Shown piece after piece: positions 1 to 11,300 of a DNA stretch of 64,000 bases (its first letter is position 1; each line of letters starts with the position of its first letter). The position numbers were made by a program, and so were the translations under genes. The stretch covers positions 46,973,366-47,037,365 of the forward strand of contig NC_088777.1 of assembly GCF_954871325.1 (NCBI RefSeq), in the 5' to 3' direction. This DNA is from Gordionus sp. m RMFG-2023 (taxonomy: Eukaryota > Nematomorpha > Gordioida > Chordodea > Parachordodidae). Under the pieces are notes generated by a model. It had not been told where the DNA came from. It saw nothing but the letters and a program-made list of their open reading frames with translations, and searched no databases.

Positions 1-176
1 ATCGAAATTAGATCGTCGACAAAATAATAATCGAATCAATTGGCAGAAAAAAAATTTATTTTTCAAATTTCCCTGATATCGGGTTAAATTTAAAAAAATG
101 AGTAAAATTCGAGATTCGAGCAAATTTATATTTCAGAGACAATATCATCCTTTTTTTTACAAAATAAAAAATTAAG

Positions 177-2807
177 GTTGATTTTGGATTTGCCAAAAAA
201 ATTGGGTTCGGGAGGAAAACTTGGACATTTTGCGGGACATCGGAATATGTTGCACCGGAAATAATATTGAACAAGGGACACGATTTTTCTGCCGATTTCT
301 GGTCCTTGGGAATACTCATCTTTGAACTCTTAGTAGGAAGGTAACAGAAGACTAATCTATTTAATTTATTCTATTTTAACTAGATTTATATAATTAATTT
401 ATTTGCATTTAAAAAAAAATATGCCAATTTTATTTTTAAAATGGTTATGGATAACATTAAGAATCTGACTATCTGAATATCAGAATAAGTGGGAGGGGGG
501 GGGGATCTAATACGAGATATTTCATATCAACCCTTTTAAGTGTATGTCCAAATTTTTTCGGCACTATCAACTTTCACACTGATCCACAAACTATTTATAT
601 ATAAAAATAATGAATCACATCCCCCCAAATTGGCTCAAAAAAGGAAAGAGAGGTAATCATAAATACTTTATACATTTATGTATATAATATAATATACCAG
701 GTTTTTTAAGTGACTTATGAAAAAAAAATAGAATAATTATGGTTACGGAAATAACAAATAATTGTCAAAATGGGATTATGAATTTTTTATATAGAAAGAA
801 TCATTGTTTTTTTATAATAACATAAGAATTTCCCCTATATTCATGGTTTGATTTCATATTTTATATAAGTTTAAAAAATATCTAATTAATATATCCACAT
901 AAATAATTTCTCATATAATATAAGATGTCCTGGAATAATCTATAAAAGCATAAACTTAAAGCAGGAACTTTAAAAGATTTTTTAAAAAAAATTTGATTAC
1001 AACTTGAAAGATTTATTTTATCATGAAAATTTATAAAAGATTTAACTTATAAAAAAATTTAGAATTTTTAGGTAAAATATGATCAAAAATCTATTCAAAA
1101 AAATCTTTGAAGATTTTTTTTTTCGAACTCTGTATTTAAATATAAGTGTTCTAAAGAGAAAAAAGGGGAACCATATTTTGTAACGAACCTCGAAATTTAT
1201 ATTAAAATATTTAAAATATTTTTCTGGCTATTCAGCAATTAGGAGGGAGAGAGAAATCGAATTCCCAAACTAAATCTATATCCTTTATGACTTATTAGGA
1301 TTTAGAATTTAGATCCATCCGCGAAGTGGCCGACCCGCTTTTAAAGCATATAAGCTACACTCCCCCTTCGAGGCTACGTGGTAGCAATATTAATTTTTGA
1401 AAGAAGTTAAGACACCCTTTTTTGTTCGGTATTTTTAAATACTCTATTTTGACATAAGATTTTCCTGTTTTGTAACCTAAATATTATTTGACATGCGTTT
1501 TATAATGTGTTCACCTTGATTCGGCCAACTTTACGATAAAATTAGTAAATTATATTTAAATGAATTAGTTAGATGAATAAAAATTTTAAATCTTAGTATT
1601 AAATCCTTATTTATTTATTTTTTCAAGACCACCATTTTCCTTCTATGACCCCATGAAAACTTATAACAGTATACTCAAAGGTATCGAAGCCGTAGATTTC
1701 CCCAAATCAGTTTCCCGCAACGCTATCAATATTATCAAAAAATTTTGCCGGGAAAATCCTGCAGAAAGATTGGGTTACTTAAAGAAAGGAATAAAGGACA
1801 TTCAGAAACACAAGTTTTGAAATCATAAATTTATTTTATGTCTATATATTTAATACAAAATCTGCAGATACAAATTTGAATTTATATATATATAATTTTT
1901 TTTCATATAAAATATTATCAATTTTAGTTCAGTTTTTAGCCGTTTTAACATATTTTTAGCCAGCTAGAAAAAAATATTTTAAGCTACTATCCAGCTATAA
2001 CTTACCATCGTCATATAGATATTTTAATAATAAGAAATTGGCGCCTGGAAAATGTTACCATAATCTATTGTCATTGTGTATATAATACTATTTTATCTTA
2101 AAACAATTTTTTATCTTAATATTAATGTTAAAAAAAGTTGCGAATTATATTACTATAAATTGCTTCTAGGTGGTATGAAGGATTCGATTGGGAAGGCCTA
2201 CAAAATCGGACGCTACGACCACCAATCTCGATAAATGTTAATCATTCATTCATTTATTTATTTTTTTTTAAACTATAAATATTTATAACTATCATTTTAA
2301 ATGATTATACAGCTGCGCTTAAATCTAATAAAATTTAAAAAAATTTATCATGCTCCATTAAAGTTATCACCTTTCCAGATTTCTGAACCCCCGATTATGG
2401 GTTCAAGAATTCTTAATTCTCTTTTTGCCGGAAATTCAATAGTAACCGAAGAATCCGACCTCCCTTTCTAAAATACCATTAATTTGAGTGGTTATCTAGA
2501 ATTTGATCAATGTTCGCAATGTCGAGGCAAATAATTTCAGATTTTTGAACCCCCGAATACTGAATAATCCTGAAAAAATATTACTCTTTTTATAGAGAAT
2601 GGATTCTTTATATTGGTTGCTTATTTTATTAAATCTTGGCTGATAAGATATTTTACTACCTATTTTTTTAATTAATTAATAATTTATTTTAAAAAAATAT
2701 AAATTTAGATTAACTCGCTATATGATGTTTCAAATTTCGACGAATTCCCAAACGATGATTTTCAAGAACCAGAAGATGACATAAGTGGTTGGGATATAAA
2801 TTTTTGA
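177..2807 (+). CDS. cGMP-dependent protein kinase, last four exons (5' part outside the window)
   Basis: C-terminal half of the kinase domain plus the AGC tail of a PKG (foraging/PRKG1 type), a cytosolic Ser/Thr kinase activated by cGMP. Exons: 177-340, 1628-1813, 2170-2236, 2709-2807. All junctions are GT-AG and the phases agree. Exon 1 opens with [12 protein letters not shown] (the Mg-binding DFG) and continues through the activation loop [14 protein letters not shown] and the subdomain IX stretch [15 protein letters not shown]. Exon 2 carries the P-F-Y-DPMKTY and NPAERLG motifs and ends in IQKHK. Exon 3 gives [10 protein letters not shown] and exon 4 ends in [12 protein letters not shown]. 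The order and the final W-D-x-x-F end are those of PKG rather than PKA, which ends in FxxF. Oddity: the usual GTPEY reads GTSEY. The cyclic-nucleotide-binding domains must lie left of the window. The first intron (341-1627) is plain AT-rich DNA. Confidence 0.93.
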
Positions 2808-4189
2808 AGAAAAAAATTAAACGAACAACCAATTATAACCAATTGTTAATGTCTCCATTTTTTTTATATTTTCCGCCATTTTAATTCCACCAAAATATGA
2901 AATATTTTTCATAATTTTTATTCCACCAAAATCTGTATTTTCCGCCATTTTTATTCCACGCAAATAATTTTTTTTAAAAAAAAAAAATTTTATAAGTTAT
3001 ATTTTTAAAAAAAATATATATATCATATTTTAGAAATTTTTTATATGAAACAGAATTATTATAATATTTATTACTATTCAATATATAAAAAACAATAACT
3101 AATAAAAGATAATTTGAATATAAGAAAAACTTTTCCAAATGGGTTGGGATAAGGGGGAGGGGCTTTTAGATCTGAGAATAACTGTTACCTAGTCATTTTA
3201 AGTATAATTGTAAAAAGTTATAACTTTGAGTATTTATGATTTTTTTTTAAACTGCGAACCATTGGTTTTTAGTAAAGTCTAAAAAGTATTTGAACGAGGA
3301 CACCCTATTAGTTCGTTTTTTTTAAAAAAAAGTTATTTTTTTGTAGGTGTCTTAATTGCTCATAATTTTTCTTTTAGATCTAAATGGAGAAAATTGAATA
3401 GTAAATAACGTAATTATAGAATAAAGAAGTTTTCTGCTCAGTAATATAAAATATATAGTGTATTTTGTTTATTTTATTATAAAACTGTCTACATTAGCAC
3501 ATTCTGATATCAGAATGGTATAAGTAGATTAGCTACCAATCTCATTTGATTAACTCATAATATATACAAATTAAAAACATTTTATTCTAATAGCTCACCT
3601 ATAACACTATTAATGTCTTTCTAGTAATCCAAGGTTAGGCATATCTTGCAAGGTGATAATTATTCATGTTTTTTTTAAATGAATTTGATACAAAATTTTA
3701 TATGGTATCTGTATAATTTTTTAAAATTTATTAGTTAATGCTAGTTAGATTTATTGGAAATATAATTTTGTAAAAAAATTACTATATACCAAATCAGTGT
3801 AGCATATAAAGTTAAAAGATATGAAATAAAAATCGAACTTAGCCAAATATTAAATAATGTTGTATATTTCAAGTTTACATAATAAATATTATCGTCTGTT
3901 TACTATTTATAATTTTATCGTCTGCTTTATATCTTTTCTCTTTTTTTATATCTTAAGATAGAAGAAATAATTTTCAAGGAACTGTTACAGCTAATCTATG
4001 CTCTAGTAACCTATGCTGATTCAGAAGATCTCAAATAAATGAAATATATTTGAATCGAAATTCATTTAATGAGTTATTAAATCAAATTCAAAAAATTTAC
4101 GAGGATGAATATTTAAATCTTTAATTATATTCTATATAATTGCATCATTTATGCACTATATATGCAATCAAAAAAGATTGGTTATTACT
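2808..4189. other. intergenic region between kinase gene and LINE
   Basis: AT-rich, no gene seen. At 2868-2965 a short unit around 'ttttccgccatttttattccac' is repeated two to three times with variation, beginning about 60 bases after the kinase stop codon. A perfect 18-bp palindrome centred on gatatc lies at 3500-3517. No polyadenylation or promoter signal can be separated from the AT background. Confidence 0.5.
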
Positions 4190-5119
4190 CTCGGCATATT
4201 TGCATGTTTTCTCGAATTTAAATTTCTTCTTCTCCGTCTTATGGCGATTTCCAGGTTTACCCAGGTAGGCCAGTTTTCCCTCTTTTCCATTTCTGACGGT
4301 CCTGAGCATTAATATTTGTAGCTTCTCATATCCGCCGCTATCACATTTGTCCATGTCATCTTGGGTCTTCCTCAAGGTCTTGATCCTCCTACTTCCATCA
4401 AGGTGCATCTCTTTACCCAGTCATCTTTTGCCATACGTTCCACATGCTCAAACCATCTTAGTCTATTTCGTCTCATTACCACTCCAATCATTTCTATACC
4501 CAATCTTGCTCGGAATTCTTTGCTAGTTTTTATCTCTCTCAGATATATCACACATCTAATCACCCTCATCTTTTCTAATTTGGCTTCGTGAGTCGCTTTC
4601 ATTGCCAATGTTTCGCCGCCATAAATTAAACAACTCCTCACACAGCTTACATAAACTTTCCCCTTCAACTTCAGAGAGACTTTTTTATTTGTTAGAATAG
4701 ACGACATCTCTCTGAACTTCTTCTATACTTGTCTGACCCTTGCAACAACGGCAGAATCTACACCACCATCTGCGTTTAGCATATCACCCAAATAACAAAA
4801 CTTATCCACTATTTCTACGGTTAACCTATTGCCAATATCCAAACCACCATTTTCTACGTTATCATTATTATGTACCCCTTTCAAGCACGATCTACAAATA
4901 AGTCATTCTTGATAACATCAAACTTCCTTTTTCCCCGCTACATCTATTATGTGCCCATTTATGGCATCTCGTGCATTGGATTAAATTTCTAGCAACTCCT
5001 TTCCCACATACACCACAAGACCTACCGGATTCCTCCATCATTAGATTTCCACCAATCATCACCTTTGCCTTTGCTATATTCATTTTCAGGCCCTTTTCTT
5101 CCATACCATCCTCCATTTA

Positions 5120-6073
5120 CTAATTTTATCCCTCAATTCTTCCTCACTGTTTGCCATTTATACAAGGTCATCTGCTTATAATAGCGCCTAGGGAAGTCCT
5201 TAACGTATTTATCTAGCCACCACATCCATTACTAAGGTAAATAATAATGGACTCAGCACGAATCCTTGATGAAATCCTCCCCTTCAAAGCTTTCACTAAC
5301 ACCATAATCCGTCTGTACTGCTGTCTGTGCTCCCACATACATTGCCATCACTGGGATACATTCCTCCACACCTGATTTTCTCAAGGCCCATCTAGTAACC
5401 TCATGTGGCACCCTGTCAAATGCTTTCTCTAAGTCAACAAACGCATAAAACTTTTCCTTCGCAAGATACTTCTTCTGTATTTGTCTCACCACAAAAATGG
5501 CATCTGTTGTGCCTTTCCCCGAAGCAAAACCAAACTGCATTTCATCAATTTTAGTTTGTTACCTTATGCGCTTCTCTAACACCCTCCCAAATACCTTCAT
5601 TGCAATTTCCAAGAGTTTGATCGCTCTGTAAGACCCGCAATCTAAAGGATCACTTTTTCCCTTGTATACTGGGATGATTATACTTCTTCGCCAGTTCCGG
5701 GAACAGTTCCTTTCGTAAAAATTTGATATGCCAAATTCATTAACCATTCAATCCCTAAGTCATCAGAACCTTTAAACATCTTTGATACAACCATCGTTAA
5801 ACCCGATGCCTTCCCTTTTTCCATCTTTTTTACTATTCTCTTTATTTCACCCTTGCCAAATTTACACCCTGGACCTTCTACCATTTCACAACTAACATTA
5901 TTATCCCATTCATTTTCTTCGTTCAAAAGTCCTTCCATGTAGATCTTCCAGGTGTTCTTACACCCTGGACCTTCTACCTTTGCACAACTAACATTATTAT
6001 TACATTCATTTTCTTCGAAAAGTCCTTCCATGTAGATCCTCCAGGTGTTCTTTATACCATTACTATCAATCAC
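5120..6073 (-). pseudogene. LINE reverse transcriptase domain, decayed
   Basis: Motifs in order: GKASGLTMVVSKMFKG (finger), YKGKSDPLDCGSYRAIKLLE, MQFGFASGKGTTDAIFVVRQ, FVDLEKAFDRVPHE (motif A with its Asp), LSPLLFTLVMD and ADDLV (motif C; the Tyr of YADD is a stop codon). The stretch encoding W-(R/K)-IYMEGL...VEGPGC is present twice in tandem (5864-5959 and 5960-6052), a duplication not expected in the family. At least eight stops or frame breaks separate the pieces. Confidence 0.85.
5864..6052 (-). repeat. 96-bp tandem duplication inside the LINE
   Basis: Two adjacent copies, 5864-5959 and 5960-6052, differ by a few substitutions and a 3-bp gap. The duplication keeps the reading frame, giving repeated peptides WRIYMEGLFEENE and WKIYMEGLLNEENE. 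It probably arose by slippage or unequal exchange, either in the source element or after insertion. Confidence 0.85.
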
Positions 6074-6699
6074 TTTTTCCTTCCATATTTTTCAAACATC
6101 ACATCTTGCCTTTTGCCATCTGATTTGCCATTCGAACACATTTCCCATTCCTTGAGCGCAATCCATTTCTTTAGCAAACTCCTGCCTTTTTTCTTCTTGC
6201 GCCTTCGCTATTAATTTCTTAGCATTTTAGCTATCTTGTAATCGTTATCACTATTATCTTTACTATTATACCATTCTTTGAAGCATCTGCGTTTCTCATC
6301 AGAAGTTTTCGCTACCTCCGGGTTCCACCACCAAGTCTCCTTATGTCTAGGCGGTCCTTTTGTCCATCCACATACCTCCTTAGTTGTCATCACCCAGGCT
6401 TTCTTCATAGCTTCCTACTTTTCATTTACCCTACATGCTTGTGCCACCTCCGCCTCCTTTATCGCCAATGTCATATTGAATTGTCGTCTTGCACTCTCCT
6501 CCTTCAATTTCCAGACCTTCAGTATTTGCACAAACTTTCCTTTATTGATCCTGGCGCCTATAAAAGTAAGATCTCCTATAATTATTCGATGCTAATACAT
6601 TCCTCTCCCGGTATCACTTTCACATTTTTTTACTATACATCTATCACATCTCCTTAATAACAAATATCCACAGGACTTTTGGTACTACCCGACTTATAA

Positions 6700-7238
6700 G
6701 TCACAAGCTTCAACATTGTATTACTAAGACAATCATAATCCATAGCATCACTAAAATCCTCTCTCTTTCCAGATTCCTCATGCCATAACTGTACCCTCCA
6801 TGTACTCCTTCATAACTCTCACCACTCGCTCCTACATGTCCATTCAGATCACCAGCCAAAACAATTCCCTCTGAATTTGCCAGTCTCGATGTCACCCCCA
6901 ATAGGCTGTCCCAAAATATATTTCTTCACTTCTTCCAACCTGAGACATATGCCGAGATAATATTTTATAGCTTTAACTACTTTGTCTACCAATTTCTCTG
7001 CAACCAATACCCTAACTCCAGCCTTACCATCATTACTACCTTGCCAAAAGAATTTATACTTTTCACTAGTCATGCCAATCATTCTTGCGCCATTTCCTTT
7101 CCATCTGGTCTCCTGTATGCAGCATACATCTATATGCCTTCTATGCAATACATCAACTACTTCTCCAACTCTTCTCGTCATACTCCCAACATTCCATGTC
7201 GCGACCCTTACTCGATTCCCCTTAACTGGTTTCTCCAC
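6700..7238 (-). pseudogene. LINE endonuclease domain, decayed
   Basis: Begins MEKPVKGNRVRVATWNVGSM. The ATWNV metal-binding motif, the CCIQETRWKG motif with the catalytic Glu, and the LAGDLNGHVG motif are all visible, so this is an exonuclease-endonuclease-phosphatase (APE) fold that nicks target DNA for LINE insertion. The reading frame changes between the second and third motifs, near 6850-6900. The His-containing C-terminal motif was not found intact. Confidence 0.82.
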
Positions 7239-7572
7239 CTATTATCAGGTCATTTATGGCCGTCATAAGTTTCATTTTCATGAATCGTGGTTCCACCAGG
7301 TTTCCCATCCTTCTTTTTGTCGTAGGCGGATGAGGAGGCCCACGGGGTACTTTGGGCTGTATCCCACCCATTCTTTGTTGTAACCATAGGGAATGTAGCA
7401 GGATTTTTACAATCGGATGCCCTTCCTGACATTAACCCCTTTAAGTGGTTTTAACGCCCCATGAGGAGACGGTGGTCCTATTCTAGACTCAGATCACAGG
7501 GAACCTTTTAGACCTCCATTAGCCGCCAAAAAAAGTTGCCACTCCCCCGCCACGATGAGGCTGAAGGTAGGA

Positions 7573-8319
7573 TATGTACAATCATTATTTAGAAAATTAA
7601 ATAAGTGGCATACTTAAAATTCAATTTCCTCAATGATCTCCTATTTTTTCAATATGATTGCGAGCAATATTTATATTTACATTTATAATGATTATATTAT
7701 TGAATATATATATAAATATATACAAAAATATATGCAATGTATTTACTAAATCTTAGAACTTATAAAAAATGGCGCTCTAAAAAAATGAGTATAATTATAA
7801 CGAGTTACTTTTGAAAGAACTTTAACAAAACTAGCGAGTATTAAGGCTGCATAAGAAAATATTAAAGTGAATATAACGAAAATTTTTTATTGGTGCAATT
7901 TGATATAAAAATATTTAGACAATTTTATATATAATATTAGTAGCCGAACATTTAAAAAAAACATAAAATTCGAAATAATTTATAATATCTAAAATATGTA
8001 CGATGATTTATGTAATGAATTACAATTATTTTTTAAATTAAATATTTAAGATAGTGAAAATATGATATGACTTGAATTTACGGACGAGGTATTTTATTTA
8101 AAAAAAATATTGATTGTATAATTTATTGTCTATTAAAAAAAAAATTTTTAAAAACATCACAATAATATAAATAATTCTCCAAATTTCGTAAATAGTTAAA
8201 TCATAAATTAAGGTATTAAAACAAACTAAACTGTTAACATGAAGGTCACCTATGTGTACATAAATAATTAGGTGGACAAGTATTTAATTCATGATAACAT
8301 TTTAATTTAAAAAATATGA
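7573..8319. other. intergenic, AT-rich
   Basis: Lies between the 5' end of the LINE and the stop codon of the SLC37-like gene. I see only AT-rich sequence with short poly-A and poly-T runs. It should contain the 3' untranslated region and polyadenylation site of the transporter gene, but the many AATAAA-like strings prevent a choice. Confidence 0.4.
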
Positions 8320-11300
8320 TTATATTTGACGCGTTGATGGTTCGCTTATGTGACTCAAAAGAAGAACCCCGTCCTTGTTTTTCTTGTTGGTCGTGGAAAG
8401 TTTGTGTTCATGCTTACGGTATAAAAGGTAACTGGCCGTAGCCGCGAGGGCGGCAAGCGCGGTTAAGCCACCCAGTATGTAAAACAGAGCCCGAAAGTCT
8501 ATAGTAGTGTTAAGTTGAGACATATCATTAGTTGGTAAAGTACGTCGGTCAATTTTAGGATCGGCGGATGTCCTAGAGCTGTTGAGCTTCAGTGATTTTA
8601 AATAGTAAATAAAATATTAATTTAGAAAATTCGGCGAGATAAAATAGGAAGATTAATTTATCTAGAATCGATTTTCAAAAACGAAATTACTATCTTTAAA
8701 ATAAAATATATGTATGGTAATTATATTTTAAACCTCTCTTTTAAAAAAATTAATAAATAATCTTCTATGAAAAATATAATTAAAAAACATAATAAAATTT
8801 ACTTTTTGAATAATACAAAACCAAGATTCATATTTATATTCAAAAATAAAAACTGCAATTTTTATTCTATGATTTTTCCAACCCTTATTTTCAACTAACA
8901 ATTAATATAAATCTCACTTCTAATTTGATCGTTAGCAAGCCCCTATCGAATGATTTTGAAGAACGGGCCTTTTTAATTTTTAAAAAAAATATATTTTCGA
9001 ACAATTTAAAACCTCTGTTAGGCCATCCAGAACTTTGGGGGCTTTAGGAGTAGATGATTTGTCTAATATAAATCCGACAAGTGGGCCTTGCAATATAGTG
9101 CCCAAAGTACCAAAACCATTAATTATGCCCACGAGAGCTGAGGCGGAATCTGGTTTGTATGACTTGGCAAGGAATATTGGCAGCGATGAGGACATGGCGT
9201 TGTCTAGACCGCCCACAAATAAGCCTTGGATATTTGTGTAAAAAATTTGAGTTAAATTTGGTTAAAAACAAAGATTCGCCGATATAGATACTCAGTATCA
9301 GGCCGACACTTTTTGTATCGATCGATCCTCTGAATTTAAACTATACCATCGATACCAAATTATAATTTATTTTTTTCAGATTATCAGGCCCTAGTTAGTA
9401 AGTTTCAGTTGGGGGAAATGTATATATTTTTTTATAAGCCATTAGAAACGAATTTAAAGGCCAAGTTTGGGAAGGGGGGCGTCGTGGCTACGGGACTGCC
9501 AATTGTTATTTAATAATTTATCTTATTAATTCTTATAAATAATTTTAATTATCACTGGATGGCGCTTTTCTAAATAGTAAAGTAGAAAAGATGAGGAAAA
9601 ATAGATAGCATGTTGATATTGTTGAAGAAAGTAAAATTAATAACACACATCATTTGACAAAACGTTTATATATTTATTTTAAAAAAGAAAAATATTTTGG
9701 AGCAAGCGAGATTATCTAGACCTAAATTATTTAATATTTATTTTGGGTTAAGTAAAGGTGCCAAGCAGTGATGGTATCGGTGCATCTATGATTTTAAAAA
9801 AAGGAATTGTTAGTGTGTTATTATACAGTTATATAAGGAGATGAAAGAAAAATAAACATATGGATAGGATAAAAAAAAATTTAAAGCAAAATGAGTAATA
9901 TAGAAGAAAGAGAGTAAATAATAGAGATGGATAACATCAAAATAAAAAATATGACGAAATTGGGGTTTTAAATGTTATGGTAAAGGAGAAATAATGAAAA
10001 GAATGTTTGAAGCACTGATAAAGAGTGAATGGCAGGGGAATAGTAAATTATAGATTAAATGTATACCTAGACAAGAACATAAGAGTACATTATTTGGGAA
10101 AAGTTAATTTAGTACAATTACAAGTTTTAATTTTATAATAAAAATGACAAAAATAAAAGCTTAAGTGAATAGCCACACTTAATCCTAGCCTCATATATTA
10201 TTACATTTTTCAAGCGTGCTATGATTTAGGAACATGACTCACGCCACGCTTAAGAAAAACTTATGTTACTCAAGATATTTAGAACTTGTCTGAGTTATGT
10301 CGATTTCAACTTAAATCAAGAGATATATATATTAGATGATTGAAAAAATAAAGTTAAAATACCAACAAACAACAGGAACGTGGCATTAATAAGCCAATTG
10401 ACTTTCGTGTTGGCTGTGAGTAGGAAAGCGACCATCGTCACAATTTGAAGGTAAGTGAAAGTTACTATGCCGAGTAATTGAGAACGAGAAAAGCATCTTT
10501 TTAAAAAATATATATATATTTAAATTATATCAAATTAAGTTGAAAAATCCTAAAACGAAGCCTTTAAAAATTAAGTTACTATGGGTTCTTTTTTTTTAAT
10601 TTTCCCACTAATTACAACCAAAATTAATTCAAAATATAAAAATCCTAAACAAAAATACCAATCGGGGGCTTAGAGTTTTGACCTCTGCGAGTCTCTGGTA
10701 CTTCCACATGTTTTAAGGAAAATACAATCATTTCTATATAAGGCCTCGTTAATAGCAAGGGCTTATCGCTCAAGAGACTCGACATAATTTATTACAAATA
10801 ATAGCTAAAATTTATAATGACTGTGCGATGCGATGAATTGTAGCATATTATGAATTATTCGTCAACAATTAAAAAATTTGAAACTGCAAAATTAGCCTTT
10901 AAAAACTCATTAACTATTATTTATATAGGATCTTCAAAACCAAAGATACTTCGATACTCACTGTAACTGTCGTTACGTTTAATTTTAACCGATATCAGCG
11001 TCTTTCTTTTAATTTAATTTTTCCCAAATTTCATAAATTAATGAACAAATGATGTGGTAATGGATCTGTTTAAAAAAAATATGTTTTTTTAATATATACC
11101 TGTCCAAAAGAAATCCTAACAGAATCGATCCCACGACGCCCCCAATTTCGAAGATGGCTGACACGTTGCCGGCTTTGGTTGAAGAAAATTCATTCTTTAA
11201 GAAGATATAAAATTAAAAAATTATTTTTTATTTTCAAATTATAAAAAATTATTTTTTATTTTCAAATTATAAAAAATGGGTCCCTAGAAACTATAACGCT

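Larger units (their letters stand above)
4190..7572 (-). mobile_element. RTE-like non-LTR retrotransposon (LINE), decayed
   Basis: Read on the minus strand, the parts come in the normal order: a 5' leader (about 7250-7572) containing the 'gtcaggaagggcatccgat' stretch typical of this LINE group, an apurinic endonuclease (7238-6700), a linker with WTKGPPRHKETWWWN (6408-6211), a reverse transcriptase (about 6073-5120), a PHD-like zinc motif CGVCGKGV...CTRCHKWAHNRCSG (5040-4900), and a C-terminal domain with FCYLGDML and RWFEHVERM (4810-4370). This is the class often annotated as 'craniofacial development protein 2-like' reverse transcriptase. Many stops and frame changes make it inactive. No clear target-site duplication was found, so the ends are approximate. 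Confidence 0.88.

Noticed and set aside
3500-3517. 18-bp perfect palindrome as an operator
   Set aside because: Isolated, with no nearby promoter or second copy; could be chance in a long AT-rich region.
4361-4591. Plus-strand open frames over 4361-7383
   Set aside because: Shadows of the minus-strand LINE, whose motifs are clear.
8320-8523. A separate small membrane-protein gene
   Set aside because: It is the last exon of the SLC37-like gene: the frame extends in phase to an acceptor at 8587 and matches the family's last transmembrane segment.
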